Shown here: piece after piece, positions 37,611-48,745 of the stretch
Numbering within the stretch: position 1 is the stretch's first letter
Layout of the letters: each line of letters begins with the position of its first letter
Assembly (NCBI GenBank): GCA_023375675.1
Contig: JALQBC010000011.1
Coordinates: 558,001 to 622,000, forward strand
Reading direction: 5' to 3'
Origin: Cytospora piceicola
Lineage: Eukaryota; Ascomycota; Sordariomycetes; Diaporthales; Cytosporaceae
Length of the DNA: 64,000 nt
Made by a program: the position numbers and the translations under genes
Notes under the pieces: model-generated
What the model was told of the DNA's origin: nothing
What the model saw: the letters and a program-made list of their open reading frames with translations, nothing else
The model's database searches: none

Positions 37611-39012
37611 AATGTGGACACTAGACAGTAAATGAGGACCATCCCAGAAAGACCAATGGCATCCACTCGTTGGGTCTAGGAATTTCCGATTTAGGAAATG
37701 TGGGTTCCTGGACCGGACCCTTGTGTGCAGGGGAAAAAAGAAAGAAAAAAAAGAAAGGCAATGTCCCGGCATGTCCAGCATCTAGGTACATATAGATATT
37801 CGCCACAACTGAGGCCGCCCGTCATGCCGTCTCGCACAGCTATTCATGAATGTCGCAGGGCATGCCAAAAACGAATTTACGTTTTTTTTTTCTGGCGGAC
37901 TCTTTACTACAAAGAAAAAAAAAGAGGGAACCGGCCGGGTGCCGATCAACAGATCGATGAGAGAGCAAAAGGCCGGAACAAATTCGGGACAGTATAATAG
38001 CTTGGGGACGGAGGTGGAGCGGGTGCTCTGTGACAAGCATGCAATGCATGCATTCATGCATGCGATATAAACTGGCATGTTGCTTGTGCTCCCCTTCGGC
38101 TCGACACGGGGCCGGGCGCGTGCGTGTTGGCGACCGGGGGGGGGGGACGGCGACTCCTCATCAGTCTCGGCGCTCGAACGTGGTGCTGGGAAGAAGCTGA
38201 TATGTGACAGAAGTGGCATGTGCGTGTGTACATGGGCCGAAAAGAACGGTTGGGTACTGTATGTTTGGTTTCTGTGCTTTTGTTCTTTTCGTCCCGTTTT
38301 CCGTTTCCTTTCGTCTCTACATGCCCGAGAAGGTAAGCAGAGCCGTCGATCCCCAGCATGAGCCACCCCCACACTGATCATCAGCATTGTTATCCCATTC
38401 CGGACACACACCCTGAGATACCAAGCACTTGTAGGGCTGGCTGGTGGTGGCGGTGCTCCCCAGGATGGCTCGATGGCTTGCAGGATGGGTGGGTGGAGGG
38501 AGCTGAGCTGAGCTGATTAGCTATCTCACTACGGACCGTGCTGTGAGATCAATCCGGAGGTGTAAGCTGAAGGACAATCATTTTGAGCTTCTCAGTGACA
38601 ACAGTTGTGTAGGCGAGTCTGAGCAAACGGGCTGCGATGGTAGCGGGAAAAGATATCTGCTGATTCAAAGATTGAGATACACACAAATATCGACTTAACA
38701 CAGACAAAGCCCTTTTTGGAATGACAAAATAAAATAGAGGAAAATCCGAATGAGTGAAAATGACAAATTTCAAATGTCCTCCTAGAGCGGTGTATTCCAT
38801 TTAAATGCTCGAACCAGAATGCCCGGATTTGCGATGCGCCAACACACTTGCTCATCCCAATCCGAGCCCAACAGTGACGACTAAACCGCCCTTGGAGAAG
38901 ACAGTGCGAAGGGTTAAGAAAGGTAACAATAGAAAGGGGGAAGAGGAATAAAAAAAACTTTGATCAAGTAAGGTTGCGGAAGAAGGTTAAAAAAGGTATC
39001 CGGTATACCTAC

Positions 39013-42000
39013 CTACCACACGGCCAGGAACAGCCCGAGGACGAAGGCGATCAGCCCCCCATGGACGACATTGCGGGACGTGCCCGCGGTGACAAGCACC
39101 GTCGTCGGGGTCGCAGCGGGCGGGAACGGGGTGTTCCCCGCCGGGGGCGACCCGCCCTTGACCTCGTGCTCCTGCAAGGCCAGGGTCGGCTCCGCGGGGG
39201 AGGAGGGCGACGAGGAGGAGGGCTGGCAGTCGTGGCAGGCGGTCCCGGGGACGTAGCCGCGGACGGCTATGCTCAGGACCGACGTCTGGCAGGTCGAGCA
39301 CATCTGGACGGTGACGTCGGGCGTGGCCGCCGGGGACGCGGAGTTGGACGTCTGGACGGGAATGGTCAGCACAGAGAAACGAAACAGAATACTTTTTCCT
39401 CGTAAGAGCACGGGGATGGTCATCTGGGGGGCTTACTGTTGCGATGGTCATCAGGTGGTCTCCGGTTGGCAGCCCAAAGTCGCAGACGTAGCACGGGAGG
39501 CTGGACGTGGACGTGTGGCAGATGGACCGTGTCATCACCTCGTATGTCTCCGTCGCGGTCGTCGTCACTGTATGGGACCGTCAGCACGGCGTACCGTAAT
39601 CAAGATCTCTCGTCACTTACCCGTGGATCCGTCTGGGCACACCTCGGTGATGTCGACCATGTTGATGACCTCGACACCGACCCATTTGCCACATTCACCC
39701 GTTGGCAGGGCACTGCCAGGGTATGACTCGATGATGGTGTCTGTCAATGGTACTGTGAGCGAGCCTGGCAAACTAGAACCCCCAGATGGCGTGTCGGCGC
39801 CGGAAGTCACCGAGACTGTGCTCGTGAAGAACGTGCTCGTGGTTATCGCGCTTGTAGAGCCAGTCACAGTGGGCAATGTCGGCAGAGAGCTGCTTCCAGC
39901 TGGTGTCAAGGACCCAACGCCACCCGATGTCAGGCTCGGCAACGAGGCAGTCAGTGCGCTGCTACCACCCGAGCTGACCGGGCTGACCGACGACAGGGCC
40001 GAGGAGCCCAGGCCACCCGAGGGCGGCAGGGAGCCCGACGGCGAGCCTGCTGAGGCTGGGGGCTCGGAGCTGCTCGGGGGCGGCGCACCGTACGTGGGGA
40101 TCGTCACGGGAGACTGCGAGGCTGATACCGGCGGCGGTAGACTGCTGGTGCCAGTTGCGGACGACGAACCTGAGGATCCAGCCGGAGGCGGCTCGGACGA
40201 GCCTGCGACGCTGCTCGGGCTTCCTCCCGGGGGTGACACGGGGTTGGAAACTGATGGGACAGTCCCGGACGTCAGTGGCATGGAGGCAGATAAGCTGGCC
40301 GAGTTCGATGCGCTAGAGCCTTGAGAAGGCGAAGTTCCAGGCAATGAAGTCTGGGAAATCACACTGGACAGGATTGAGCCGGTCGGTGTGGGAAGCTGTT
40401 CTCTGTTAGTTCCAGGTACGGACGGAGTCATATACGCCCTTGTTCAAATCATTGGGATAGAGATACTCACAGCTATGGAGCTCGATTCCGAGGTGGCAAC
40501 TGTCACCGAGCTTGAAGCGCTGCTGGGTCCATTCGACGTATTGCTGGGTCCGTTCGATGCACTGCTTGGCACATTTGAACTCCCAGGCTCGGTTGAAGTA
40601 GACGCGCTCTCCGAGGAAGACACCAAAGTGCTGGAAGGACTCGAAGTCGGCAAGAGCGAAGACCCAGACTCCGTACTTTGGGACGAAGGCTCCGAAACTG
40701 AGGGACCAGACGGAACAGAAGGAGACAGCGAGCCACTGCTGCTCAATATCGCCTCAGAGCTCGACCCGGACGAACTGACAGCAGCCGAAGAAGCAGAGCT
40801 CAGTGTTGTGAAGCGTGACAGCGACGCACTTCCCGAAGACGAAGCAGAGAGCACGCTGCTCAGCAAGCTGGATTGTGAGCTTGGTAGCAAGCTTGAGCTT
40901 CCAGTGGCCGACGCCGAGCTCCCCGTCGCCGAGACGGACAAGCTGGTACCTGGCCTGGTGCTGAGGCTCGGAACACTCAGAGAGCCGGAGCCGGAGGCCG
41001 ACCCCGAAGCAGAGACAGGTGACGTGCCGCTGGTTGCGGGAGGCAAGGAGCCACTGCTCACAGAAACCGTCGCGACCGTCTCGGTGGTTGAGCTGACGGT
41101 GTTGCTGCTTGGTGGCTCCGAAGAACCAGGAGCAACGCTGGAGCTGAGGCTCGTAGCCGGCGGTACAGAGCGAGTTTGTGAGCTAAGCGATGGTGCTGTC
41201 TCTGATGATGGCGGCTCAGACGATTGGGACGAGGGCGTACCAGACATCGAAGACGAAGATGGCCCAGATGAGACACCAGGAGACGAAGGTAGTCCGACAG
41301 ATGAAGATGGTGGGGCTCCAGAGGGCGAGGATGACTGCCCCGACGAAATCGAGCTTCCGGGAGGGCCACTCGAGGGTGAAGGGCCCGCTGTGCTCCTTGT
41401 TGTTTCAAAGAGGGACGAGGGGATCCCGCTTAGTGTTGTAGCAGCATACGACGGGCTAGGCGGGACAGAAATGATAACAACTGAGCTTGAGGCACCTGAA
41501 GACGAGGCCGAGAGAGACACAGTCACCGAAGAGCTGGATATGGGGGCAGAGTTTGGTGGTGGCAAGCTCCCGAGTATTGTAGTCGTGCTGGCTCCATTCG
41601 AGATGCCCGGGTTTGACGAATTAGGTATGCTGCTTATAGTGGCGGATGAAGCGCTGCCCAGTCCTGTCGACGAACTTAGTTTATCACTAATCCCGGTGGA
41701 GGCTGAACTAATGGTAAGTGTCTCAGCGCTTGTTGTTGTCAGAGTCAAGGTTCGTGAGGTCAACTTGTCAGTGGATATGGTAGCGATAAAGCTGCTGCTA
41801 ATAGTCGTTGGCGAGGTAGACGGCAAACTACCACTGTTTGACTTCGAGGACGACACCGCTGCCGAGTTTGAAGACGAGCTAAGGGTAAAGGTTGACACCA
41901 TAGTCATGGTAAGATCTGTGACTTGTGTTGTCGACTGATTTGTGGCGATCGTAATGATACGGCTCGTGGTAATCGTTGTCGGCAGGTGCACGCTCACAAT

Positions 42001-45000
42001 GGTGCTGCTTAGACTCTCCAGGGGAATAGAAGTACTTTGTCCCGAGGATGATGGCACTGCTGAGCTTGGAACAGTCGAAGACGCGCCCGTTGAGAGTGAA
42101 GACTCTGAGGACGGTGCCCCTGAGGACGGTGCCCCTGAGGACGGTGCCCCTGAGGGCGGGGACCCTGAAGGTGGGAACCCTGAATGTGAAATTTCCGAGG
42201 ATGGCACTCCATTAGAGCTATGGCATTTTACGATTAGTATATCACGCACTTCGGAAGCTAGGCGTGAAGACATACCTCGAGCTTGAAGCGGTTACGGCCA
42301 GTGTTGTTGAAGGCGGCGGGAAGGTCCTTGAGCAACCTGTTAGTTTCGGTACATCTAATGAATGATGAGGAAGGGATGAAAGAGCATAACGCAGAGAGAG
42401 GCAGATGCGGCCGGAACTGGGGGTGGGGAGAAAGCTTTTATGGACGTATGCTTACATTGTGGTGACCTCTGTAGTCTCCATGTCCGTGATTTGTGAGGTA
42501 GACATGTTAGTCGCAATCGTAGTGACGATGCTGCGTGTTATTGTCGTCGAAATAGTGGGGAACGGGGGGAAAGGATTGGACGTTTCGCTGTGGATTGCTT
42601 CCCATCAGTATGCATTCAGAGTAACGGGATATCTCGTCGAACAAACCTTGAGCGGCTGAGGGACTCGGAAGACACAGCGGATGCTGACGAAATTCCACCA
42701 GACGATGCTGCTGGCACACTGGTGATGAGTGTCTTGTTAGTGTTGCACGCTTCTGAAGATGTAGTTCCAATACCATACCTAGGGTTGGCACTCGGCGGAG
42801 GTGAGGCCTCTGACGATGATACGCCTGATGAGGCTGGTCCACTTGCGGTGCTACATAGAGTTAGGATAGTTCTGAGCCATCAAATAAAATTCCAGGGTTT
42901 CATTTCGTACCTTGAAATCACAGGAGATGAGGAAGGGCTGGCAGTAGGGCTGGCGGTAGAGCCCTCCTTGGAAGAGCCGATGCTTAAAGAAGACGCTCCC
43001 GAACTAGATGAATACATGAGTAAGAGAACTGGTATGGTATAAGGTGTAGTCAATTATAACTGACATCGAAGCAGGAGGCGTCGAAAGCGGCACTATCGAG
43101 CTTTGTGGGATGCTAGACAATGGTGAAGAGACCGGGACTGTCGCATTGACCGTAATGGTTAGGGCATTGGTTGAGAAGGTGCTTGAGCTATGCAGTCGTA
43201 AGCAACAGTACAATGGGAAATGCACACATATATTGATAGATAACTTGCCTTTGGACGGAGCTGAACGTTGATGGGGTAGATGAGCCAGCGGAGGACTGAG
43301 AAGATAGACTTTCGGAAAAGATTCCAGACGAGCCCGGCACTGAGGGAGAAGGCGAAACTCGAATAGAGCTAGAAGGATGTCAATACGATATTGACAGTAA
43401 TTGGCCTGGAAGCAAGGAAACGCTCACCTCAAGTTCGCAGTTGGAATAGTGACAGACAAAGTCGACACCGCAACAGAGCTCGTGACAACCACAGGGGATG
43501 AAATCGTCAAAACTGCAGTCGTAGCTCCTGTGGACGATAACGAACTCAGGCCCAGAGAAGAAGACCCTGTAGGGATCGAGACAGTTGGGAAGTTCGGCGA
43601 TGTGGCCGGCGTGCTTGAAACAATGCTGGTCCCTTGTTAGTTCGAACGGTCACTATCCTCAATTCCATGTCCATACTCACCTCGAAATCTTATCACTGGA
43701 CGGAAGTGCAACTGATGACACAATAGTTCCGCTAGTAGCCACGCTGCTGCTCTCGACTGCGCTCGAAGAGAAACCAGATGGTGGTGTGCTGGTCGCGCCC
43801 GCCGGAGTGCTATTCGGTCAGCGCCATACTCGTTCGGGAACCGGGATTCTTTATATACCTTGAATTTGTGTACGATGCAGACGACGACGCCGGTGTCCCT
43901 GGGAGAGAAGTGCTGTTTGTCACGGGTATGCTGCTCCCGACCGCTACAGAGGAGGGAACAGGAGTAACTGGCACTGAAGGTGTGGCCGAGCCCGGAGGAG
44001 CAACGCTTCAGTCGATATCAGCCATTATTCGGTAATATGTATAGATTGTATAACATACCTGGAACTTGTCGAAGAGGGGACAACACTGGACTCAACACTG
44101 CTCATCGTGCCGGAAGAGGGCGAAGCGCCTGGCGGTGATGAAGACGACGATCCAGGCGGAAGCGGGCTGTGATTCGGTCAGGACTCTGTATAGAGGTGAA
44201 TGGTATTGCTTATCCTCACATTGAGCTCGTTGGTGGTGGTATTACGATAGTAGGAGGTACACTGCTTGACTGTCAGTTGATCTCGTTGAAGACATTGACA
44301 CACTGAAGACCTACGTCGAATTATTGAAGGAGCTGGAAAATACCCCAATGGAGGGTCCCGTTGGGTTCGAGGGGGTGGCTGATGAGGCATTGGCACTCGC
44401 GCTCGGCAGGGACGGCGAGAGGGATGAAGCGCTCGTAACACTATGAGTCCGGTAAGTCTCACGAGGTGGACTCGGATCGAGGTCTTTCTCACCTTGAAGA
44501 GTCGGGCGCCGTCGGGACCAATCCGCTCGATATCGGAGGGACAAGGCTGCACCTGTGTCAAATTTGTACCGTAGAACCACATAAATAGGAAGAGTATGTC
44601 TCACGTTTCAGTAGTTGTGGCTGTGGATGAAAGAGTGGACACGCCACTAGACAGAATAGCAGAGGAAGGAACAGTGCTAGAGAGCGAAGACGAGAACGAG
44701 GTTGCGCTGGCGGTAGTCGAGCTGTATGTAATTAGCCAGGCCCTGATATATCACAGGCAGACATACCTCGAGTTGGTGAATAGGCCTGCTGTTGAAGTTG
44801 GCGAAGATAAGGCGATGCTAAACACCAAGAATCAGTCACGACGCTATCTTTCCGTATTCATAGGAGGACATACCTTGAGTTGGTTGAGACTGGTGTAGAG
44901 CTCATCGATGACGTCGGGACGAAAGAACTGTATCGATCAGCTTCCATACTACACAAAAGAATAGCGATTGCCCTTACCTAGAATTGGAAAACATCAACGA

Positions 45001-46085
45001 AGAAGTAGGTGATGCTACTGGCGAACTGCGCAGTATTAGTTGGTGAACACTAGGTCTGGATCATCTGAACTAACCTAGAATTTGTAACGAGGGATGAGGA
45101 CGTCGCTGTCGAAGACGCCATGGACGTGGAACTGCTGGAGGTGGTGGTATTGGAACAGACGCCTGGAGTGATTGATCCTGTAAGACACTTGCAAGAAGAC
45201 GAGCAAAAGCTTTCCGGTGTTCCATTCAGGGGGCCGTCGTCACACTCTTCTTCCAGGGTTGGATCCCATACGCCGTTACCACAGCCAGCCGGCGTCGCAC
45301 CCTTCACAATGATGTACGGGATGCCGTTGGACCCATCGGCGAAATCTTTCTGTCCATCTCCAGTGGCACCCTCGGCTATGGCAAGGGGTTCGAAGCCGAA
45401 GAGACCAGTGGTAGGGTAAGAAGTGAAGACCTCGTGGACACTACAGGACCAGTCACTGAGCGCCGAGTCATCGAGACTTCCCAGCGCAGAGGAGTTGGCG
45501 ACCAAGTGCGCGTCGTTGTAGCAGGCCAACTGTCCACGAACGGTAATGGTGCCAAAGTAAGACAGCGCCTCGACAGTCGAGGCTGCGACCGAGTCGTAGT
45601 AGCATGACAAGGCAAAGTACAAACCAGTACCGTTGCCGGAGGCAGAGAACTTGACAGCATTATCAATGAGAGTAAGAGCGCCAGGTCGACTCGAGGCGTG
45701 AAAGGAAGGGTCGGTGCCAATGAGAATAATATTTCCCATGATGGCAGGCCCCCAAGCCGCCTTGGTTGCATCGAAGAAATCGATCTCGCTGACGGTGCCA
45801 CAGGTAGGATCAGGGATGATAACAGCCTTGTACATTTCAAATTCGGCCGTGGTGTAGCCGTTCCATTCCTCAGGCGTTGCAACATGAACTAAGATGGTGG
45901 TCTGCGTCAGTAAGGAACGCCCCGTGGCCTGGATTTGATACTATCTTACCTGTATACCCAAGCACAGTTGTGGCCCGCGTGTACTCCTGGGTATCCACCA
46001 TGGTGCTATGGAAGAGGAGGTCTTCAGCCATGGCCAAGCTTGCCAGCCCGGCCGAAGCCAGTCCGGCTACAAAACCGAACCCCAT
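39013..46085 (-). CDS. GPI-anchored, Ser/Thr-rich mucin-like cell-surface protein, 24 exons
   Basis: Predicted secreted, heavily O-glycosylated cell-wall or membrane protein. The gene model has 24 exons and 1,894 residues, and every junction is phase-consistent. Exon 1 (45950-46085) encodes an N-terminus with a hydrophobic signal peptide (FVAGLASAGLASLAMA). Exon 2 (45075-45888) encodes a globular domain of about 230 residues ending in a cysteine motif CGNGVWDPTLEEECDDG with later FCSSSCKC, resembling the CGNG/EECDDG repeats found in many extracellular proteins. Exons 3-20 (42276-45025) are 18 short Ser/Thr/Pro exons. Exon 21 (40471-42217) and exon 22 (39621-40395) form a giant Ser-rich stalk. 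Exons 23 (39437-39567) and 24 (39013-39351) give a cysteine domain (CYVCDFG, CSTCQTS, CHDCQPS) and a GPI-type end: small residues, then a hydrophobic tail VVHGGLIAFVLGLFLAVW. It is probably an adhesin or wall structural protein; no enzymatic domain is recognised. Confidence 0.85.
42105..42150 (-). repeat. 15-bp coding tandem repeat (PSSGA-type) in mucin exon 21
   Basis: About three perfect copies of a 15-base unit, encoding GAPSS repeated on the minus strand, followed by two diverged copies (GSPPS, GFPPS). Length variation here would change stalk length in five-residue steps. Confidence 0.9.
42276..45025 (-). other. Array of 18 phase-symmetric mini-exons in the mucin gene
   Basis: Exons 3-20 in transcript order: 44978-45025, 44874-44927, 44767-44817, 44605-44721, 44493-44552, 44315-44440, 44220-44261, 44059-44166, 43859-44005, 43681-43809, 43428-43625, 43249-43368, 43065-43187, 42911-43003, 42779-42850, 42647-42718, 42456-42587 and 42276-42326. 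Lengths run from 42 to 198 nt and all divide by three. Every flanking intron interrupts the codon after its second base. Introns are 45-61 nt except one of 129. Most exons end in a Ser/Asn-Ser-Arg codon split AG|GT, and several end TNSR or SNSR. One intron has a GC donor (GCAAGT at 43248). Exon boundaries come from splice consensus plus frame, so single boundaries could be off while the pattern holds. Confidence 0.75.
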
Positions 46086-48745
46086 GGCTGCTACTGGCAG
46101 CAGTGGTGGGAATTTATTGGAGTCGTATGTGGTGTAGATAGTGCCGGGGGAAGAGACAGTGGAAGAGAAGGAAAGACACGATGTTCAAAACAAAACAAGC
46201 GAGGTTAATGAGATGGTGTAGAGACGACCAAACCTACTTTATAGCAGCGTGACGGGAAAAGAGGCGTGATAGCCACCGTATATGTCTCGGGCATCACGAG
46301 CAAGGTTCCAGGACTTACCTTGCCTTGGGTCGGAACCGTTGACCGAAGGACGATACAGTGGCGTCGAGAAGAGTCCGCCATGAGAGTCTGGACTTAGGTT
46401 TTGATTACAGGCAACCAAGTTGGCGGAAGACAAGATTCAGACTGTGTGAATCAATGTCATTAAGATGTCATGGGGGTTGAGATATGCCCCAGCTGGTCTG
46501 GTGGGAATTTCGGACTGCGGAAAGTCGCACATAAGTCCCGAGATGTTTGGCTGTCTTGGAGGCGTTCGGATCGCAGAGCCGCCAGGGCATCACGATGGCG
46601 GCGGTTACCATGACCAGCCGTATACATTACTCATAAGAATATGGCGACAGAGGGAGATACATCTGGTTCTGAAGCGAAGGATAGCATACATCCACAGTAG
46701 CAACCGGTAGGTAGCTTGTCCACTCTCCGACTTGGAGGAGCCTAGTGCTGCCCGGTTAGGAAGATAGGCATGTACTGGGTACAAAACAGATGGAAAAAGC
46801 CACGATTGGTAACTGTCAGACGTAACAGACAGGTGCCACGGTATCGAAGCCACGAGGCAATCGCATGCATGTAGGTGCGGCAGAGATGTGCTGATGTGAC
46901 ACAACCTGATGGGTGAGATTGCTGTCCAAGACAAGAAGCGATGGATTGTCTCGCTACGAGCCCTTCGGGGCGGATATCAGGCTTCAGAGAGAAATGGTGA
47001 GTTGTCATAAGAACGCCATGGAGCAACACTAGATGGTGTGTGAGTGCTCAGGTTTGAGGTGGAGCCGAGACGTTCTGGCAGATCTAGACAAAGAACTGCG
47101 AGATGGCGCATCATGACATGGACAGGATCGATCTCAAGTTGTCGAGGTCTCGTACCTGCGTTTGTCTCGGCCATTGTCGGTTACTGAAGGAGGCACATAG
47201 ACATGCTGTAGAAGACACAAGCATGCCAAGGGACTGGAGCAAGGTCAATTTCCTCCGTCCCCTTATCCCTCTCTCCGTATGGGAGCAGTAATCTTGTGTT
47301 CTCTGCTAGTTTTCTCGTATCAACATGCTCCAGTTCGCCACTGATCGATGACAGTATAATCAGATGACGGGCGAGACATGCAAGCATCCGTCAGCCCTGT
47401 CTTATTACGGAATTTTCGCATATTGCAATATAATTTATTTCACGGCCCGTAACAGTGACGACGGTTCGATACCCGGGATGGATAAGAGACGAGACGAGAC
47501 GAGGCGAGACGAGACAAGGGCCACAAAGTGTGTGAGCATGGCTGGCAGGTCCTGTCAGATTCGGATAGCAATTGCTGTTGTTAAGATAATACGAGTCGCA
47601 GCAACCAGGCAAGACCTGGCGAGGGGAGGAAGGGGGGGAGAGCGTGAAGAGGGAAAGGAAACCGTAAAAGGTTGGAGACATATGCGGCTGAGTCCAGACG
47701 GAGATTCGAGCGGGCTACCGTACACGCACAGCACATGTCGTACACCGTTACTTGGTGGAGATAGGTTGGAATCTGCTGTGATGGTCCAACGGTGAATGGC
47801 CTGGATGTCGTGACGTTGTGAGATGGGCGAGCGGGCGGATTGGAGGGCGGGCCGGAGCGGAGCGGACAACTGGACTGGACCGTTGACGGGAATAAGCAAG
47901 AGTGGGTCAGCGGTACCTACCTACGGTACATGTAGGTAGCTTTAGTGGATATGCAGCAGCAATTGAGGCCTGCCGAGGCCTGGAGCTTACAGGTGGACTT
48001 GCCGATTACAGTAGTTACCTACTGCTGTGTCTGTCTATTTGCCTGGGGCTTTGCAACCACCACAAGATACTGTATGTACATGCAGCCACAGAGAAATGGC
48101 AAATCTTGACCACCAGGCACTAGAGCATGAGGATATGGCGTCGGCCAAACTTTCGCCTCTAATCCTGTTGTCGCCACCCATAAACCTCGGCGTGCAAACA
48201 TTCGCAACTTTCACCGACAGAGGCAGCAAAATCGAATACCCAATGAAAGCAAATTGGAACCATCCATCATCAGCTACTTCATCACTCCAATATGTGTGCA
48301 ACCGGCCCCTGTACAAGACATACTCGTATATCCAGCCTCTCGGCTGAATGCTTCCAACTTCAACTCTCTCGCTGCCTTGTCTGCAACTCAACTACCTAGT
48401 CAAGATGTTGTATGCTGCTATCTCACACATGGACGACGTCGTGGAGATGACTTCGTCTAGTCACCCTTCAGTGCTACAGAGGCTGTGCTGCATCTCGTCT
48501 TCCTTTCTGGACTGGCCGGAGTCGAGGAACGGCTGCCTCCATATGTGACATACCTAGAGCCTCATCTTCCTCAGAAGTGCATGGTATAACACATGGTAAG
48601 CTGTTCCAGACTCGTAAAGGGTCCATATGCTATAAGTATGCTGTCGTCTGGCCATGAGGACTGATGCCGTCTCCTATTTCATGCCGATGGAGGCAATTTC
48701 AAATGTCGAGACTCAACCACCCTTTGTTTTCGTTTTCACGCGCTG
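46086..48745. other. Intergenic region between mucin gene and questin-oxidase-like gene
   Basis: Shared upstream region of two divergent genes. It has GAGACGAGAC reiterations at about 47490-47520, a GCGGGCGGATTGGAGG-like reiteration near 47830-47870 and GTAGGTA words at 47914-47940. Frames such as 46465-46710 and 48027-48347 have no recognisable protein features. Nothing else supported. Confidence 0.5.

Larger units (their letters stand above)
31760..39012. other. 7.2 kb gene-poor region between CP2 factor and mucin gene
   Basis: The two genes converge here, so this stretch contains no required promoter, yet it is long. It holds dense simple sequence: AC repeats (31874-31894), many G runs (about 32549, 33007, 33541, 34000, 35376, 35539, 36304 and 38137), the 12-bp TATGTATGTAAA array, the CACATATA array, an AC/AG compound repeat (37576-37610) and GCATGC-rich palindromes (38037-38066). 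Open frames within it are repeat artefacts or featureless. Confidence 0.55.

Noticed and set aside
39269..41938. Two long plus-strand open frames (351 and 516 codons) rich in Glu, Asp, Leu and Gly, opposite the mucin gene
   Set aside because: They are antisense shadows of Ser codons (TCN/AGC read backwards give acidic and Ala/Gly codons). They start at GTG or internal positions, and the minus strand has consistent splice sites, signal peptide and GPI end.
42327..42455. Alternative acceptors for mucin exon 20 (after CATTAG or CTAACAG)
   Set aside because: They put the exon out of phase with the next one. The CAAG acceptor at 42327 keeps phase 2 and follows a CTAAC branch site at a normal distance.
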